Assembly (NCBI GenBank): GCA_949130495.1 | Contig: CASBWL010000040.1 | Location: 2,656,674-2,720,673, forward strand | DNA: 64,000 nt | Reading direction: 5' to 3' | Source of the DNA: Sambucus nigra | Lineage: Eukaryota; Streptophyta; Magnoliopsida; Dipsacales; Adoxaceae | Shown here: in pieces, positions 23,218-34,769 of the stretch | Layout of the letters: each line of letters starts with the position of its first letter | Position numbering within the stretch: the first letter of the stretch is position 1 | The notes under the pieces: generated by a model | What the model saw: the letters and a program-made list of their open reading frames with translations, nothing else | Databases searched by the model: none | What the model was told of the DNA's origin: nothing | Position numbers and translations under genes: made by a program

Positions 23218-23637
23218 AAAAAGAGATTTGCGTCACTTCATTATTATTTTTCTTTTCCATTTTCAAAAGGCCATAACTTCTTCACCGGAGCTCGGAATGA
23301 GGTGCCGTTTTTTCCAGTATCTTCGTGGCGTCGAGCTCTTAAACTTTTCAGTTGACCAGTCCTCCGGATGGTGATTGTAAAAATTACCAAAATACCCTTG
23401 AACTTCCCAATCAAGCCCTTTTTCACAGTTTTGATTTTTCTTCCGTACCACTTGCGTAAATCCCGTAAAATCGTGGAACATGAAATCGTTGAGGCATATG
23501 TAGGACACTTGATAAATGCATGATTTTCGGAATTCGGATTGACCTCGTCAGATGTGATCGTGAACAGACGAGCCTTTTGTAGCGGTGTACGACATAAAAA
23601 AATTAAACATTTCGGACATGATAAATTTGTCCTTACA

Positions 23638-23801
23638 TTTTGTTGAATTAAAATTTGAAAAGTTTTAACACCAGCTTAATTGGTTATTTGTTTGAGTTAT
23701 AAATGTTTTCAACAGTGATGCTAAGAATGAGCCAACTGTATATTCAATTTTAATTTGATATGGGACTGGCCACCAGGTATTTAATTAGACGGGTTGTTAC
23801 A
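23638..23801 (+). repeat. T2 left LTR, part after T3 (with TTTTG duplication at 23638-23642)
   Basis: It resumes after the TTTTG copy and ends GGGTTGTTACA, two bases before the T2 primer site. Adding this to 11588-14528 gives an LTR of about 3.1 kb. Confidence 0.82.
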
Positions 23802-23803
23802 GA

Positions 23804-23815
23804 TGGTATTAGAGC
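23804..23815 (+). promoter_or_regulatory. T2 primer binding site
   Basis: TGGTATTAGAGC, two bases after the LTR end; one base off the initiator-Met complement. It sets T2 on the plus strand. Confidence 0.85.
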
Positions 23816-23977
23816 ATCAGAATCTAGTGTCCTTTAGGATCTGTACGGCTTGTTGTGTTTTTAACTTAGCGTTCTTTGATGTAGAGCCCTATGAGTAGGA
23901 TTATTGCTTTTCTATGTACGCTTACGCTCTTCAACTATTTTGTTATATCAAATACTGATTGTGTTCTCTCATTTAAG

Positions 23978-25197
23978 ATGCCTCTTCGACATGCACCTCA
24001 GCTTGCCCCAGCTCAGGGTACGATAACTGCGATCGAAGTTGCTGCAATTGTCGCTCAGGCAGTCAATGCAGCTCTAGCTGCTATTCAGCACGCTCCAGCA
24101 CCGGCACCAGTTGTGCCACCCGCGCAGGGGAAAGTGTTTCCTACTTCATGGGAACGAGCGAGGGATGCCTTCAGAAGGCGCACCCACCTGAGTTTCAGGG
24201 AGGATCAGATTTTGTGACTGCTAGCTAATGGAAGAAAGATATCCAACGGCACTTAAGAATACTTGAATGCACTGAGGTTCAACGTCAAATACTAGCCACA
24301 TTCAAGCTAGTAGGGGCAGCTTTGCAATGGTGGGAAGCTACGACAACTATGGAGGAGAGAGACACAATGACTATCCAAGACTTTTGGATACGGTTTGATG
24401 GGAAGTACTTTCCTTCCGCCATCCAGACAGATATGAGGAGGAAATTACTTGACTTGAAGCAGGGAGAGAAGACGATGGCGGAATACGAGGAAGAATTTAG
24501 GTGACTAACTAATTTGGTACCAGGAGAGGTACCCACTTGGGAGAGGAGAATTCTAATGTTCACTGATGGGTTGAACTATAAGATTCGCCAGCATTTATTG
24601 GGAAATCTTTCACTACGTACGTATGCAGATGTTCTTAATGCTGCAATGCTTCACTACCAAGATAACCGCTTTCATATTCAGGGTGTCAGGCAGGGGTTTG
24701 GGTCAAGCCTGCAAGGCAGGACTACTGGGGGTAGTTTTAGTGGGACTCAGTCAGGGCAGAGTCATCAGCGTCAGGGTGAGCAGGGTTTCCAGACATGGGA
24801 TTATGCTAAGCGTTTGCGATCTGGAGATTCTCGATTTGAGAATATAGGTAATGGGCAAGGACAGCAGGGACATCAGGGCCAGAGATAGGCTCATCAAGGC
24901 CAAGGGAAATGAGGTAATGGCCAGCAGGGTCGGGGTCAACAGGGGAAAAATGGTGGAAAGTTTGCGGGAAAATGTTTCCTATGCGGCAAGTATGGGCACA
25001 AATGACAAGATTGTCCTGAGAAAGACAAATTCCCTCAGCAACAAAATGCTCGACAGGAGCCACAGACACCAGTGCTTCCACCAGCTGCTCTTTTAGCTCC
25101 AGCTCCGGTGCTAGCACTACCTCCCATTCCAGCAGCACCCGCATAGCAGGGTCAGTACGGGCGTGTATGTAACGTCCATCAGGCAGCGAATCAATGA
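23978..25197 (+). pseudogene. Ty3/gypsy gag (T2), broken
   Basis: The start ATG is at 23978 (MPLRHAPQLAPAQG...), about 160 bp after the primer site. An Ala/Pro-rich head is followed, after a frameshift near 24170-24185, by PPEFQGGSDFVTAS and the retrotransposon gag core: ILATFKLVGAALQWWEA, FWIRFDGKYFPSAIQ, DLKQGEKTMAEYEEEFR. Next come a Gly/Gln-rich linker and one CCHC knuckle, CFLCGKYGHK-stop-QDC (24973-25014). Stops lie near 24226, 24502, 24886, 24909 and 25003, several of TGA or TAG form as from CGA or CAG. Gag would package element RNA. Pol does not follow, so T2 resembles large non-autonomous derivatives. Confidence 0.88.
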
Positions 25198-26112
25198 ACA
25201 CCACCCGCGAATGAGGGTATGTTTTCTATCTAAGGAATTAAGAGGCGTATATTGATTTTAGTAGCGATTAATATTGTGTGGGCTAATGGGTTGTTAAACT
25301 TAGCCTGTAGCATTGATATTTACATAGACTTAACGAGGGTTGGGGACACCTATGTTTTTTATGACATCACGTGGGTTTGATTTTTATCATGGGACTACTT
25401 ACTATAGGCATGTCCGAGCATGATGTGATTATCGGCGTGCATTGACTTGTGGTATTTGAGAGCATATGTACTACTACTAAAGCTAACATCTTGTCTTTAA
25501 TAAGAGAGTAGATGAGTAGACTCTATTTGAAATCGATAAAAACCTAAATTTTTTTTAAATCAATAAACCGGATTTCTATATACTATTGACTAAGGACCGG
25601 AGGAGTTTCGATGACTGACTACTTTAGGTAGTAGTGTATCGGGGGGGTTCCTTGTTTGGATTTCGCTTGCGGGACACCCCACGCATGAAACTAATAACCG
25701 TTGGGAGTCAAAATAAGTTAGGTCTTTGGGATATGAGTTATAACCTTTGCGATAAATCTTATAATGAAAGTGGTACTATAGGGTGTATGGGCGCCCTGGA
25801 TGGTTGAATGGTAGTAGTTTTCATAATTGGGAAACAGTAAGTAGTTGGGACTTCAGGATTTATTTGTTTAATACGTGAGGATCATTTTTCCCAAAGTTTG
25901 TCACGAGGATGGTATAGGGAACATTGGGTAAAGATTTAAACTCGATTCAGTTGAAACTATATGGTGAGGTTGGGCGTATAACATCAATAGGAATTTTGAT
26001 AATGTACTGTATGGGCGATACGTCTTAAATTTCTTGCTATGTGAGATTTATACTCGGAGTTGACCTTACCAGTATGATTTATATTCCTGAATTTCTGGAC
26101 GAAATTCTGTTA
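25198..26112 (+). other. T2 non-coding spacer
   Basis: No pol domain is readable. It holds, inverted, the ~45-bp block also present in T1 (25635-25690: GGTTCCTTGTTTGGATTTCG, CACGCATGAAAC). The end GGACGAAATTCTGTTATAAG is the chromovirus lead-in to the purine tract. Confidence 0.65.
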
Positions 26113-26124
26113 TAAGGGGGGAAG
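26113..26124 (+). promoter_or_regulatory. T2 polypurine tract
   Basis: AAGGGGGGAAG, two bases before the LTR start TGTAATACCCC. Confidence 0.85.
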
Positions 26125-26126
26125 TA

Positions 26127-28822
26127 TGTAATACCCCGTGATTTTTAATGACTTTTAAAATGGGTTATATTAATGGATTAATTGAATTTAATATTAATTA
26201 ATTCGTTTGGGTTTTATCCGAATTGAGGATATTAAAATGTATAATTTTGAATATTATTTAAAGATATTTAAGTAATATATGAATGTGATGCTATTGATAT
26301 GGCGGTGTGTTATTAATGCAGTAGTTTGAATTTTTAGTCGGACGCGGTATGGGACGTGTCGGGACTAAATTGTGAGATTAAAAAAGAAATTTATTTTCTA
26401 TCGACCTTATAGTCATTTTGACTGCGTTGTTGCGTCCAGAAGGTTCGAAATAGTCAGAAAAATCTATTTGGATGTTAATTTTGAGTCTCGGGTCATTTGG
26501 AAATGAAAAGACAACCCAAAAGGGCATTTTGGTCATTTTTATAAGGGAGATGAATAGTGATTTCGAATTTTATCCTATTATAAGTATTTGGAGATTAAGT
26601 GTATGTGGGTTATTCATCTCCTCTATACAAAATAGATAAGTCATCTTCCTAGAGAGAGTGAAAGGTTGTTTGAGAAGGGGAAAGCTTACTTGGGAAGGAG
26701 AAGAACTAAGAACCAAGGGTCACCAACCACCATCGGAGGTTGACCGGAGAAGGGAGAACTACCTGAGATATACTACACCAAGGGATCAGACCTTCAATTG
26801 AGGCAAGTGTGTGATAATGGCAATCTAAGTTTCTATATTGTCCATGTTCGAATAGTTATTAAAAGAGATGATTTTTTCATGTTTGGAAGAAATAATGGAG
26901 TTGTTAAATGGATTTTCGGAAACTGAAAATATATAGGAATCAAACTCATGTTGTAGGTAGTTAGTAATCCACGAAATAATTATGAATCTGTTGAAGAAAT
27001 TCTGAAAACCATTGATGTGTTCTTGAAGATAATATGTTGACAATTTTCTTGAAGAAGAGAATATAAACATGCTTTTAATTCAATCTCTTGACAATTTTAG
27101 GATGTTTAGATCATTAGAAATCATTTTTATATGTTAATATATCATGTAGTAAGGATTATAAGTCATTTGGGTTGTTAATATGAAGGTTTGAATGATCAAA
27201 AATGGCTAAACCCGTAGTTGCAGAAATGCAGAAAAACTGGGTTGTTACCTGAGTGATCGATCGATCGACACACTGCCTTCAATCGATCGACCTCCCCAAA
27301 ATTCCTAAAGTTATTTCTTTTTAAATGCTGATTCTTATCCCAAACCTTTTATAGATCTTTGGTGATTATTAATTGGATATTATGGGACTTAGAAAATATC
27401 AGTAAGCCCTAGTTAAGATTTGAATTAATTGGATTGGGATTTAATTGATTAGAATAGTGATAATTAATTTAAAGGAATTTCGGTTGCTAGATTCATTTGT
27501 TGAATTCGAATTGGGATGAACGAGGATTAAATATAGGACCAGTAGGGGTGATTTAATATAACACCTGGGTATCCTTAAGTTTATAAGAGGGTTTAATCCT
27601 AAGTGAAAGAAAACGTGTTTATAAGAGAATTGAAACTATCGGTTTTAACCTTAATTAAAGGGAGAGTTTAGTTCGTAGCAATTCGGGAGATATGACGATA
27701 TGGACCAGTAGGATATTAGTGACTTCTTACTGAGTATATGTTGAGGAAAAACATATTTGAACCTTTTGAATTGAGTGAGGCTCGGGGTTAATTAAATTAA
27801 TAAGTAAAGTTATGATATTTTAATACGTGGGATTTAATGAGATATAATGCTACGTATGAGAATAATATAAGGGTAATGTGAGTACCTTGTTGATTGTATA
27901 CTATAGGTATGATAATGCCTATTTGATTGATTGATGATTATGTGTATGAAATACCTAGATTACTTGCTATCGTCCGGAGGTTTGCGCGTGAGGGCAGTCA
28001 TATCTTGATGAATTCATGGGATCTTTGATTTGTCGCTCGAGAACATAGGTCTATGAAAGACTTATCGGGGAGTTGATAAGTCCGTTGACTGTGGGAATGT
28101 AGGTATGTGCGTGATCTATGGATACGAGAACTATGTTCGCCTCCAACTTGTATGTTGTTGTTTGTGGTTCGTGAAATCCTTACCGAACCGTTTGTCTCTT
28201 ATTCGGCAACCAGCGATGATGGGACATGATAGCAGAGTAATGCATTGCACCGCAATTGTGACTCGGGGTTCCGTATTATATATGAATATATATATAATGA
28301 ATTAAATGAATGAATGTATATAGTGGTTAAATATATCTACTGTGTGATAATTGTAGATAACGGGGAATTGAGAAAAGAATTGAAATAAGTTAATGAATAT
28401 TTATTGAAGAAATCAATTCATATTAATGAGAAATGATTCATGTTAATGGGAAACGGTTCACATAAATGAGAAATGTAAATGAATGATTATACGACGTATG
28501 GTATGGGACATACGGGGTTATAATCTGGGATGAAATCATATTATGGAAATTAGTAATGAGGAACCATTAACTAGGAGGTTAGTAGGAAAACGTTAAGTGT
28601 GCACTCTAGTTGAGAGGTGAGAATAGCAAGTGAGAGTTGGATACTAACATGTACATAATAAATGCTTTATTGCACTTATTAAATACTTGTTGTTTTCAAA
28701 ATCATTTTCACAATCGGGCTCTGACCCGTTTCCTTACATATTTTCTTTTGTATCTTCTATATCAGGTGTCCAGCAGCAGGGACTCCAACCTTAGTTGATT
28801 TTGACGAGCTATGGAACTATGT
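26127..28822 (+). repeat. T2 right LTR, truncated by T4
   Basis: It aligns with 11588 to about 14250. It stops at GAACTATGT, where T4 begins, so ~430 bp of the LTR 3' end is missing and does not reappear after T4. It carries the GATCGATCGA cluster (27257-27292) and a TATA-like motif (26576-26584). The frames at 26825-28305 are not genes. Confidence 0.9.
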
Positions 28823-31308
28823 TGTCGCGCCCCGACTTAATTTTGTTAAAATCATCCTTTTAATTAGAGATAAATTGGCTTAAATAATGCTTTAATTTAA
28901 ATCTCAAAGGAAAAATAGCATAAGATTTTTTTTTCCCAAAGGTATGTGTAGATGAAAATATAACTACCTTTACTTATAACGTATTAGTACTACATAACTT
29001 TACATAACCAAGATCCTTAGTTTAATAATTACACAAAAGAAATCTTGATATTCGAACCATACTAAATATCCGTCACTCCCCCGTTTTAAGGTCCTAACTT
29101 GGCAGTGAACTCCAAATTATAAGCATATCTGAAACAAAACATTATAGGCGTGTAAGCTATAAAGGCTTAGTGAATGACCATATACCAAACATATAACCAA
29201 TTTGAATAACCATTTTTATTTTTTTCTAATGCTATAACCCAACAGGAATTGTGAAACTCTCGCAAGCCTGAACCCGCCACAGTCCAATTAACCCACCACA
29301 GTTATTAGGGACCACCACATCCCTTTATTAGGCCCGAGTACACAAACCTTTAAGTTGGAATAACGGGACCACCACATCCCGTAGGACCCACCACATTCCT
29401 TAACATTAGATAAAGGACTCACTAGTCCATATCATTATATAACATCACTTAACGTTTTTAAACATATGCATATGTTTCATAAATACAACATCACTCCCAT
29501 AAACATTTTAACACACATGTTTAAATACACATTTCCATATGAAATTATAAGCATTTATATTTCATAAGGAAGGTCACTCACCTTGGATTTAGTGCTAAGA
29601 TTAATGCCAACTACTTCCTTGGTATGGTAGTATTAGCTGCTTCCCCACCTAACAAGTTAATGTCGTTAGTATTTGAATACACCGATTAACGTCAAACCCA
29701 GTAATACATCACATCATTTGGTCAATCAGAAATAACTAAGGAGGAATTAAATATGACACTTCACATTTCTATAACACCCAATTAATTAGGGTTCTAACAC
29801 AATTTACAGAATTAAATTACAAATTTTCTAGACAAAGTTATGCCCATTTTATTACCACTTTTTCCAAATCGTTTCTCAAGAAAAACAACCACACAACTTC
29901 AACTTCCTGGAATTCTCATAATTTTTATACAACATAACTTTCCCTGATTTTCCACCAAATATCAGTAAACACATTTAATGATACAAATTTAATGTTTCAT
30001 AATTTTTAGGGCTCATTTTCTATGTCGAGCAAAATGTCAAACACCTGGTATGCATTCTTGCTCCTTTAGGACAGATTTTAAACCAAAACTTCAAACTATC
30101 ACCAAAGGTTCATTCCTTGATACTTTTACACAATTTTCGGATATGTTATATATGTATGAGTATATTTTACTCTCCAACTTGAATCACTCAATTACAATAA
30201 GTATTTCATGATTTATTCCATTTTTAGCATAACTAGGTCAAAATAGAACATTAAGGAATAACTTAACATTTTTAAGCATACGTAACCTTGACCTTGAGTA
30301 TAATTCATGGAAACATATAATAAACATGTTTTAGAAGAAATATACATCATAATCATGAATTTTCTAAATCAAAATGCTTTATGAAAAGATGATGTAAACT
30401 TAGGACTTTAAAGTATACATTTACGATCCTAGCTCGAGTTCTAACTTATGTTCTTAACCCATCCTTATTCCAACACAATTCAGCAATATGGGTATCATTA
30501 AAATATATATATACATAAAAAATAAAAACATGACAAGTATAGAACCCATCCATGTGACCAACTTTAATAAAGATTTAATTACCTTACGAGGATTCCTCGA
30601 TTTATAGAAAATTTCCAAAGATTTATTCTTTAACTTTCTTCTCTTTCTCTCTTTTCAGGAAAAACTTATTATTTCTTATGAGGAAGAAGACATACCTCTC
30701 ATTTATAATCAGAAATACTTTGTATTGTGGTCCAATAGCAATAGGGGTAGTGGTAACACGTGATTGGTGGGATGAAAGGTCGAATTAGACAATTCCATTA
30801 ATAACACATTTGTCCCACCTTGGTAAAATTACCATTACTCACTGTCACGGGCCCCAATTTACTCCCTATTTGTGTCTATGAGTAGATAACTTAAACATAT
30901 ACAACTTTCATATTTTGTGTTTTCCCAAAAGCATAAAATTAATATGCCTAATTGGGCTCGAACAGGAATGTAGCAATTTACCAAAAATCTCAAAACTTTC
31001 ACATTTGGCGACCAAACATTGCCAATTTCGTATCAGCACCCTAATTTACTTTTATAAACATACTCATGCATTAAAAACATAATTTATGATGCATTAACCA
31101 CATAACTAATCATATGTTCTAAACATGGTGTCCCCGATCATAAGCTCAATTAGCACCTAATGTAAACAATACATATATCACTTGAGCATGCATCCCCTAA
31201 ACATGATAATTAACATGTTTAACACACATAACCAATCTATAACTTATAACTCCTAAGTTATAATTAATCATATAATTAACCTTCCTAATCATGTTTTAGG
31301 GCCTTACA
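28823..31308 (-). repeat. T4 LTR, left copy (3' in element orientation)
   Basis: It starts TGTCGCGCCCCGAC and ends AGGGCCTTACA. A run of CCACCACA motifs lies at 29275-29400, and a TATA box at 30701-30707. No gene. Confidence 0.92.
30701..30707 (-). promoter_or_regulatory. TATA box of the left T4 LTR
   Basis: The minus strand reads GATTATAAATGAGAGG. The right LTR has the same box at 38003-38009. Confidence 0.55.
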
Positions 31309-31325
31309 ATTCTACCCCTCTTATA
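31309..31325 (-). promoter_or_regulatory. T4 polypurine tract
   Basis: The minus strand reads AAGAGGGGTAGAAT before the LTR start, preceded by GAGGACGAAATTTTTAT. The same block is repeated at 38612-38628. Confidence 0.8.
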
Positions 31326-31381
31326 AAAATTTCGTCCTCGAAATTTAACGCATAAGAAACTTACCAAATAGATGAGGATAT

Positions 31382-31739
31382 TGCTTCTTCATGTTATCCT
31401 CCCCTTCCCAGGTGCCATACTACACATTCTAATTTATCCACATCACTTTAACTAGTGAAATTGTTTTACTACATAACACTTGCTCCTTTCGATCTACAAT
31501 AGCAATTAGTTCCTCCACATAGGTTAAGTCATCTTGAGGATCTATCGGTTGTGAGATAAACACATGTGAAGGATCGGGCACATACTTACGTAATATGGAT
31601 ATATGAAAAACATCATCTATCTGGGACAATTCTGGTGGTAACGCCAATTTATAAACTACAGATCCAACCCGTTTCACTATCTCATAAGGGCCAATGTACC
31701 TGGGACTTAACTTTCCCTTCTTTCCCAATCTCATAACCC
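31382..31739 (-). pseudogene. T4 integrase C-terminal part and chromodomain-like tail
   Basis: The minus strand reads GKLSPRYIGPYEIVKRVGSV, VFHISILRKYVPDP, VDRKEQVLCSKTISLVKVMW, then IN-stop-NV-stop-YGTWEGED and a closing PHLF motif. The tail matches the divergent chromodomain of Tekay-type elements, thought to bind methylated histone tails. A frameshift near 31737 separates it from the integrase core, and two stops lie in the tail. The second partial copy at 38612-38826 reads MWRNQNVEYGTWEVED without stops, so these are local mutations. Confidence 0.88.
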
Positions 31740-33570
31740 CTATCCAAGGAGAAAAATATAGGAATACACGATCACCTTCCTCAAATTTAATTCTTTCCTT
31801 CGGTTGTCTGCATAAATTTTCTGTCTACTTTGCGCCACCTTCAAGTGATTATGGATAAGGTTTATCTTTTCAGTAGTCTGCTGTACGATTTCTGGCTCAA
31901 GTTGTTTTCGTTCTCCTACTTCAGTCCAACACACTGGAGTTTTGCATTTTCTCCCATACAAAGCTTCATAAGGATCCATCTCAATACTCGAATGATAGCT
32001 ATTATTATAAGAAAACTCTATTAGTGGCAAGTGTTCATCCCAACTACCTTTGAACTCCAATACACAGATTCGTAACATGTCTTCAAGTGTTTGGATCGTT
32101 ATTTCTGACTGCCCATCAGTTTGGGGATGAAAAGCTGTACTAAATTTCAATTTAGTCCCCAAAGCTTGTTGTAAACTAGGCCAAAAGTGAGAAGTAAACT
32201 TAGGATCTCGATCAGAAATAATAGAAATAGGTGCACCATACAATCTGATAATCTCATCCACATATAATTTGGCATATCTATCCATGGAGTAAGTAGTTTT
32301 AACAGGAAGAAAATGTGCGGACTTAGTCAACCTATCAACGACAACCCAAATAGAATCAAACCCTCGTGATGATGTTGGTAAACCTATAACAAAATCTGTA
32401 GTAACATGCTCCCATTTCCACTCAGGAATAGGTAAGGGTTTTAGTAAACCACTTGGCTTCTGATGCTCCACCTTCACCTGTTGGCAAACTAAACATCTAG
32501 CAACAAAATCTGCAATGTCGTGTTTCATTCCCGACCACAAATAACATTTTTTTAAATCTCTATACAGTTTCGTGCTCCCCGGACGCATAGCATATAAAGA
32601 ACAGTGGGCTTCCTCTAAAATTGTTCTTCTTAAATCAGGCACATTAGGTACACACAAACGGTTTCTGTACATAACAATGTCATCATCCCGAATAGAAAAT
32701 TCATTTGCTTTACCCTTTTTCATATTATCTCTAACTTTCTCCAATTCTGTATCTCCTGCCTGTGCTCGTTTTATCCAGTCTATCAACGTGGGTTTAACAT
32801 TTAAATGTGCTACTATTCCGTAAGACTCATTCAAAGTTAATTCCACCCCCATTAAAGCTAACTCTCTCAGCAGGTCAACTCGAATACAATAAATACAAGA
32901 TACTATGCCTAGAGATTTTTTACTCAAAGCATCAGCAACAACATTAGCTTTACCTGGATGGTGATGTATCGTGCAATCATAATCCTTTATAAGTTCCATC
33001 CACCTTCTTTGCCTCAAGTTCAAGTCTTTTTGTGTAAACAAGTATTTTAAGCTTTGATGGTCAGTAAAAATTTCACAACTAACACCATATAAGTAGTGTC
33101 TCCATATTTTTAATGCAAAAACTACTGCAGCCAACTCAAGATCGTGTGTAGGGTAGTTGCATTCATGTATCTTTAACTGTCGAGAAGAAAAAGTAATTAC
33201 CTTTCCATGCTGCATTAACACACAACCGAGTCCTTGATACGAGGCATCACTATAAATAACTAAACCTTCTGTACTCGTTAGGATAGTCAATACTGGAGCT
33301 GATGTCAACTTACCCTTTAATTTTTCAAAGCTTTTATCACAATCGCCACTCCAGACAAACTTGTTCTCCTTTCTGGCAAGCTTAGTCAATGGCGATGCAA
33401 TAGAAGAAAACCCCGGTATAAACCTCCTATAATAGCCCGCCAATCCCAAAAAGCTACGTACCTCTGTCACACTAGTTGGTCTTTCCCAATTCATTACTGC
33501 TTCTATCTTCTTGGGATCAACACAAATACCATCAGCAGAAATAACATGCCCCAAAAATACTACCTTATCT
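31740..33570 (-). pseudogene. T4 pol: end of RT, RNase H and integrase core
   Basis: A 604-codon open frame. In order: RT C-terminus ([36 protein letters not shown]); RNase H with [25 protein letters not shown] and TDHQSLKYL; integrase zinc region [20 protein letters not shown]...CLVCQQVK, where the second zinc His (usually IHPG) is Arg; and the core with [16 protein letters not shown] and [10 protein letters not shown], giving the D, D, E catalytic set. It copies RNA to DNA, removes RNA and inserts cDNA. It is joined upstream by a frameshift near 33560 and downstream by one near 31737. Probably inactive, but the least damaged pol in the window. Confidence 0.93.
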
Positions 33571-34276
33571 AGCCAAAATTCACATTTAGAAATTTAGCAT
33601 ACAACTGATTCTCTCGCAAGGTCTGTAAAATAATACGCAGGTGGTGTTCATGCTCATCCCTACTATGAGAATATATCAAAATATCATCAATGAGGACAAT
33701 AACAAAAGAATCCACGTGTGGGTGAAATATATGGTTCATCAAATCCATGAATAATTCCGGTGCATTTGTTAACCCAAATGGCATGACAAGAAATTCATAA
33801 TGTCCGTACCTGGAACGAAAGGCAGTTTTAGAAATGTCACAATCTCTTACTTTCAATTGATGATATCCAGATCTGAGATCAATCTTGGAAAACACTTTGT
33901 CTCCTTGCAACTGATCGAACAAGTCATCAATGCGGGGTAGTGGGCATTTGTTACGGATAGTCACCTTATTGAATTGACGATAATCGATGCACAACCTCAT
34001 GGTTCCATCTTTTTTCTTCACAAATAATACTGGGGCTCCCCACGGTGATACACTAGGCCTTATAAAACCACGATCTAACAAATCTTGCAACTGTATCTTT
34101 AGCTCGTTTAATTCTGCAGGTGCCATACGATATAATGCAATAGATATTGGTGCAGTTCCTGTTACCAACTCAATCGAAAATTCCACCTCACGGTCTGGTG
34201 CTAACCTTGGGAGTTCTTCTGGGAAGACATCTGCAAACTCATTAACTACTGGTATATCTGATAGTTTTCCAGCCTC
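33569..34276 (-). pseudogene. T4 reverse transcriptase, N-terminal and catalytic part
   Basis: After the stop at 34277 the frame continues [20 protein letters not shown], then [77 protein letters not shown] and the active site [10 protein letters not shown] (IDD instead of the commoner FIDD; both Asp kept). It ends at a frameshift after [11 protein letters not shown]. All RT fingers and palm motifs are present. Confidence 0.92.
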
Positions 34277-34769
34277 TTATCGTGTGTCCACCACATGAGC
34301 AAGATAACCCTCACATCCTTTCCTTAGCAGTTCATAACATTTTGTAGCAGAGATCAAACATGTTGGAGTGACATTCCGTTCCCCAATAAATTTAAAATCA
34401 GGTTCACCCGATAATCGAAACACTACCTCCTTTTTAAAGCAATCCAAACATACATGATATGAGGCTAACCAATCCATACCCAGTATTACATCAAAGTCGT
34501 GCATATCGAGAGGAAATAAGTCAACTAGTAATTCTTTTTCACCCACTCGCACCACACACTCCCTATATACCCTCTCAATAAAAGTCACCGCCCTCCACTG
34601 GAGTAACAATAGCTAAACAAGAATCTAATGATGATAATGGTTTATTAAGATGCAACAGATAAAGCAAAGACGCAAAAGAATGTGTAGAACCCGGATCTAT
34701 CAACACATAAGCATCTTTATCACCAATAGGAAGTGTACCTGTCACTACGTTAGGCATAGCTTGTGCATC
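34277..34769 (-). pseudogene. T4 aspartic protease
   Basis: The minus strand gives MPNVVTGTLPIGDKDAYVLI, then DPGSTHSF, the active-site region of retroviral-type aspartic protease (D-S/T-G in the family; here D-P-G). After a frameshift near 34590 it continues VYRECVVRVGEKELLVDLFP and DFDVILGMDWL, the family's second conserved block. It would cut the Gag-Pol precursor. Ser/Thr to Pro next to the catalytic Asp, the frameshift and the terminal TAA at 34277 argue against activity. Confidence 0.88.

Larger units (their letters stand above)
14529..23637 (-). mobile_element. T3: three-LTR tandem array of a pol-less SIRE-like (copia) element
   Basis: Three near-identical ~1.1-kb LTRs (14529-15619, 18524-19635, 22524-23637) alternate with two near-identical ~2.9-kb internal regions. 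Unit spacing is 3995 and 4000 bp. Primer sites at 18509-18520 and 22509-22520 and a purine tract set the minus orientation. The internals code only for a gag-like remnant with two CCHC knuckles and a coiled coil. Pol is absent. The whole array is bounded by one perfect TTTTG duplication inside the T2 LTR, so it is one insertion that was later expanded, or that entered as a multimer. It shares LTR and 3'-untranslated sequence with T8, a likely autonomous relative. Confidence 0.93.
22524..23637 (-). repeat. T3 LTR C
   Basis: 1114 bp, TGAAAAGTGCCG to GTCCTTACA, followed by TTTTG. Contains TATA (23024-23030) and the 23-bp repeats (23039-23217). Confidence 0.93.
11588..28822 (+). mobile_element. 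T2: chromovirus-like LTR element with ~3.1-kb LTRs, gag only; host of T3 and T4
   Basis: The left LTR starts TGTATTACCCCGTG (11588), is interrupted by T3 and ends TTGTTACA (23801). The right LTR starts TGTAATACCCCGTG (26127) and is cut at 28822 by T4. The internal region (23802-26126) holds a primer site, a mutated gag and a spacer, then a purine tract. No protease, RT, RNase H or integrase is seen, so T2 would need pol from a relative. The ends resemble T1 (TGTAATACCCCGT...), and both share a spacer block, suggesting one broad family. The right target duplication cannot be checked because the end is lost. Confidence 0.88.

Noticed and set aside
24751..25204. Minus-strand frames across the T2 gag region
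   Set aside because: They are antisense to gag, which carries clear motifs on the plus strand (LQWWEA, CCHC).
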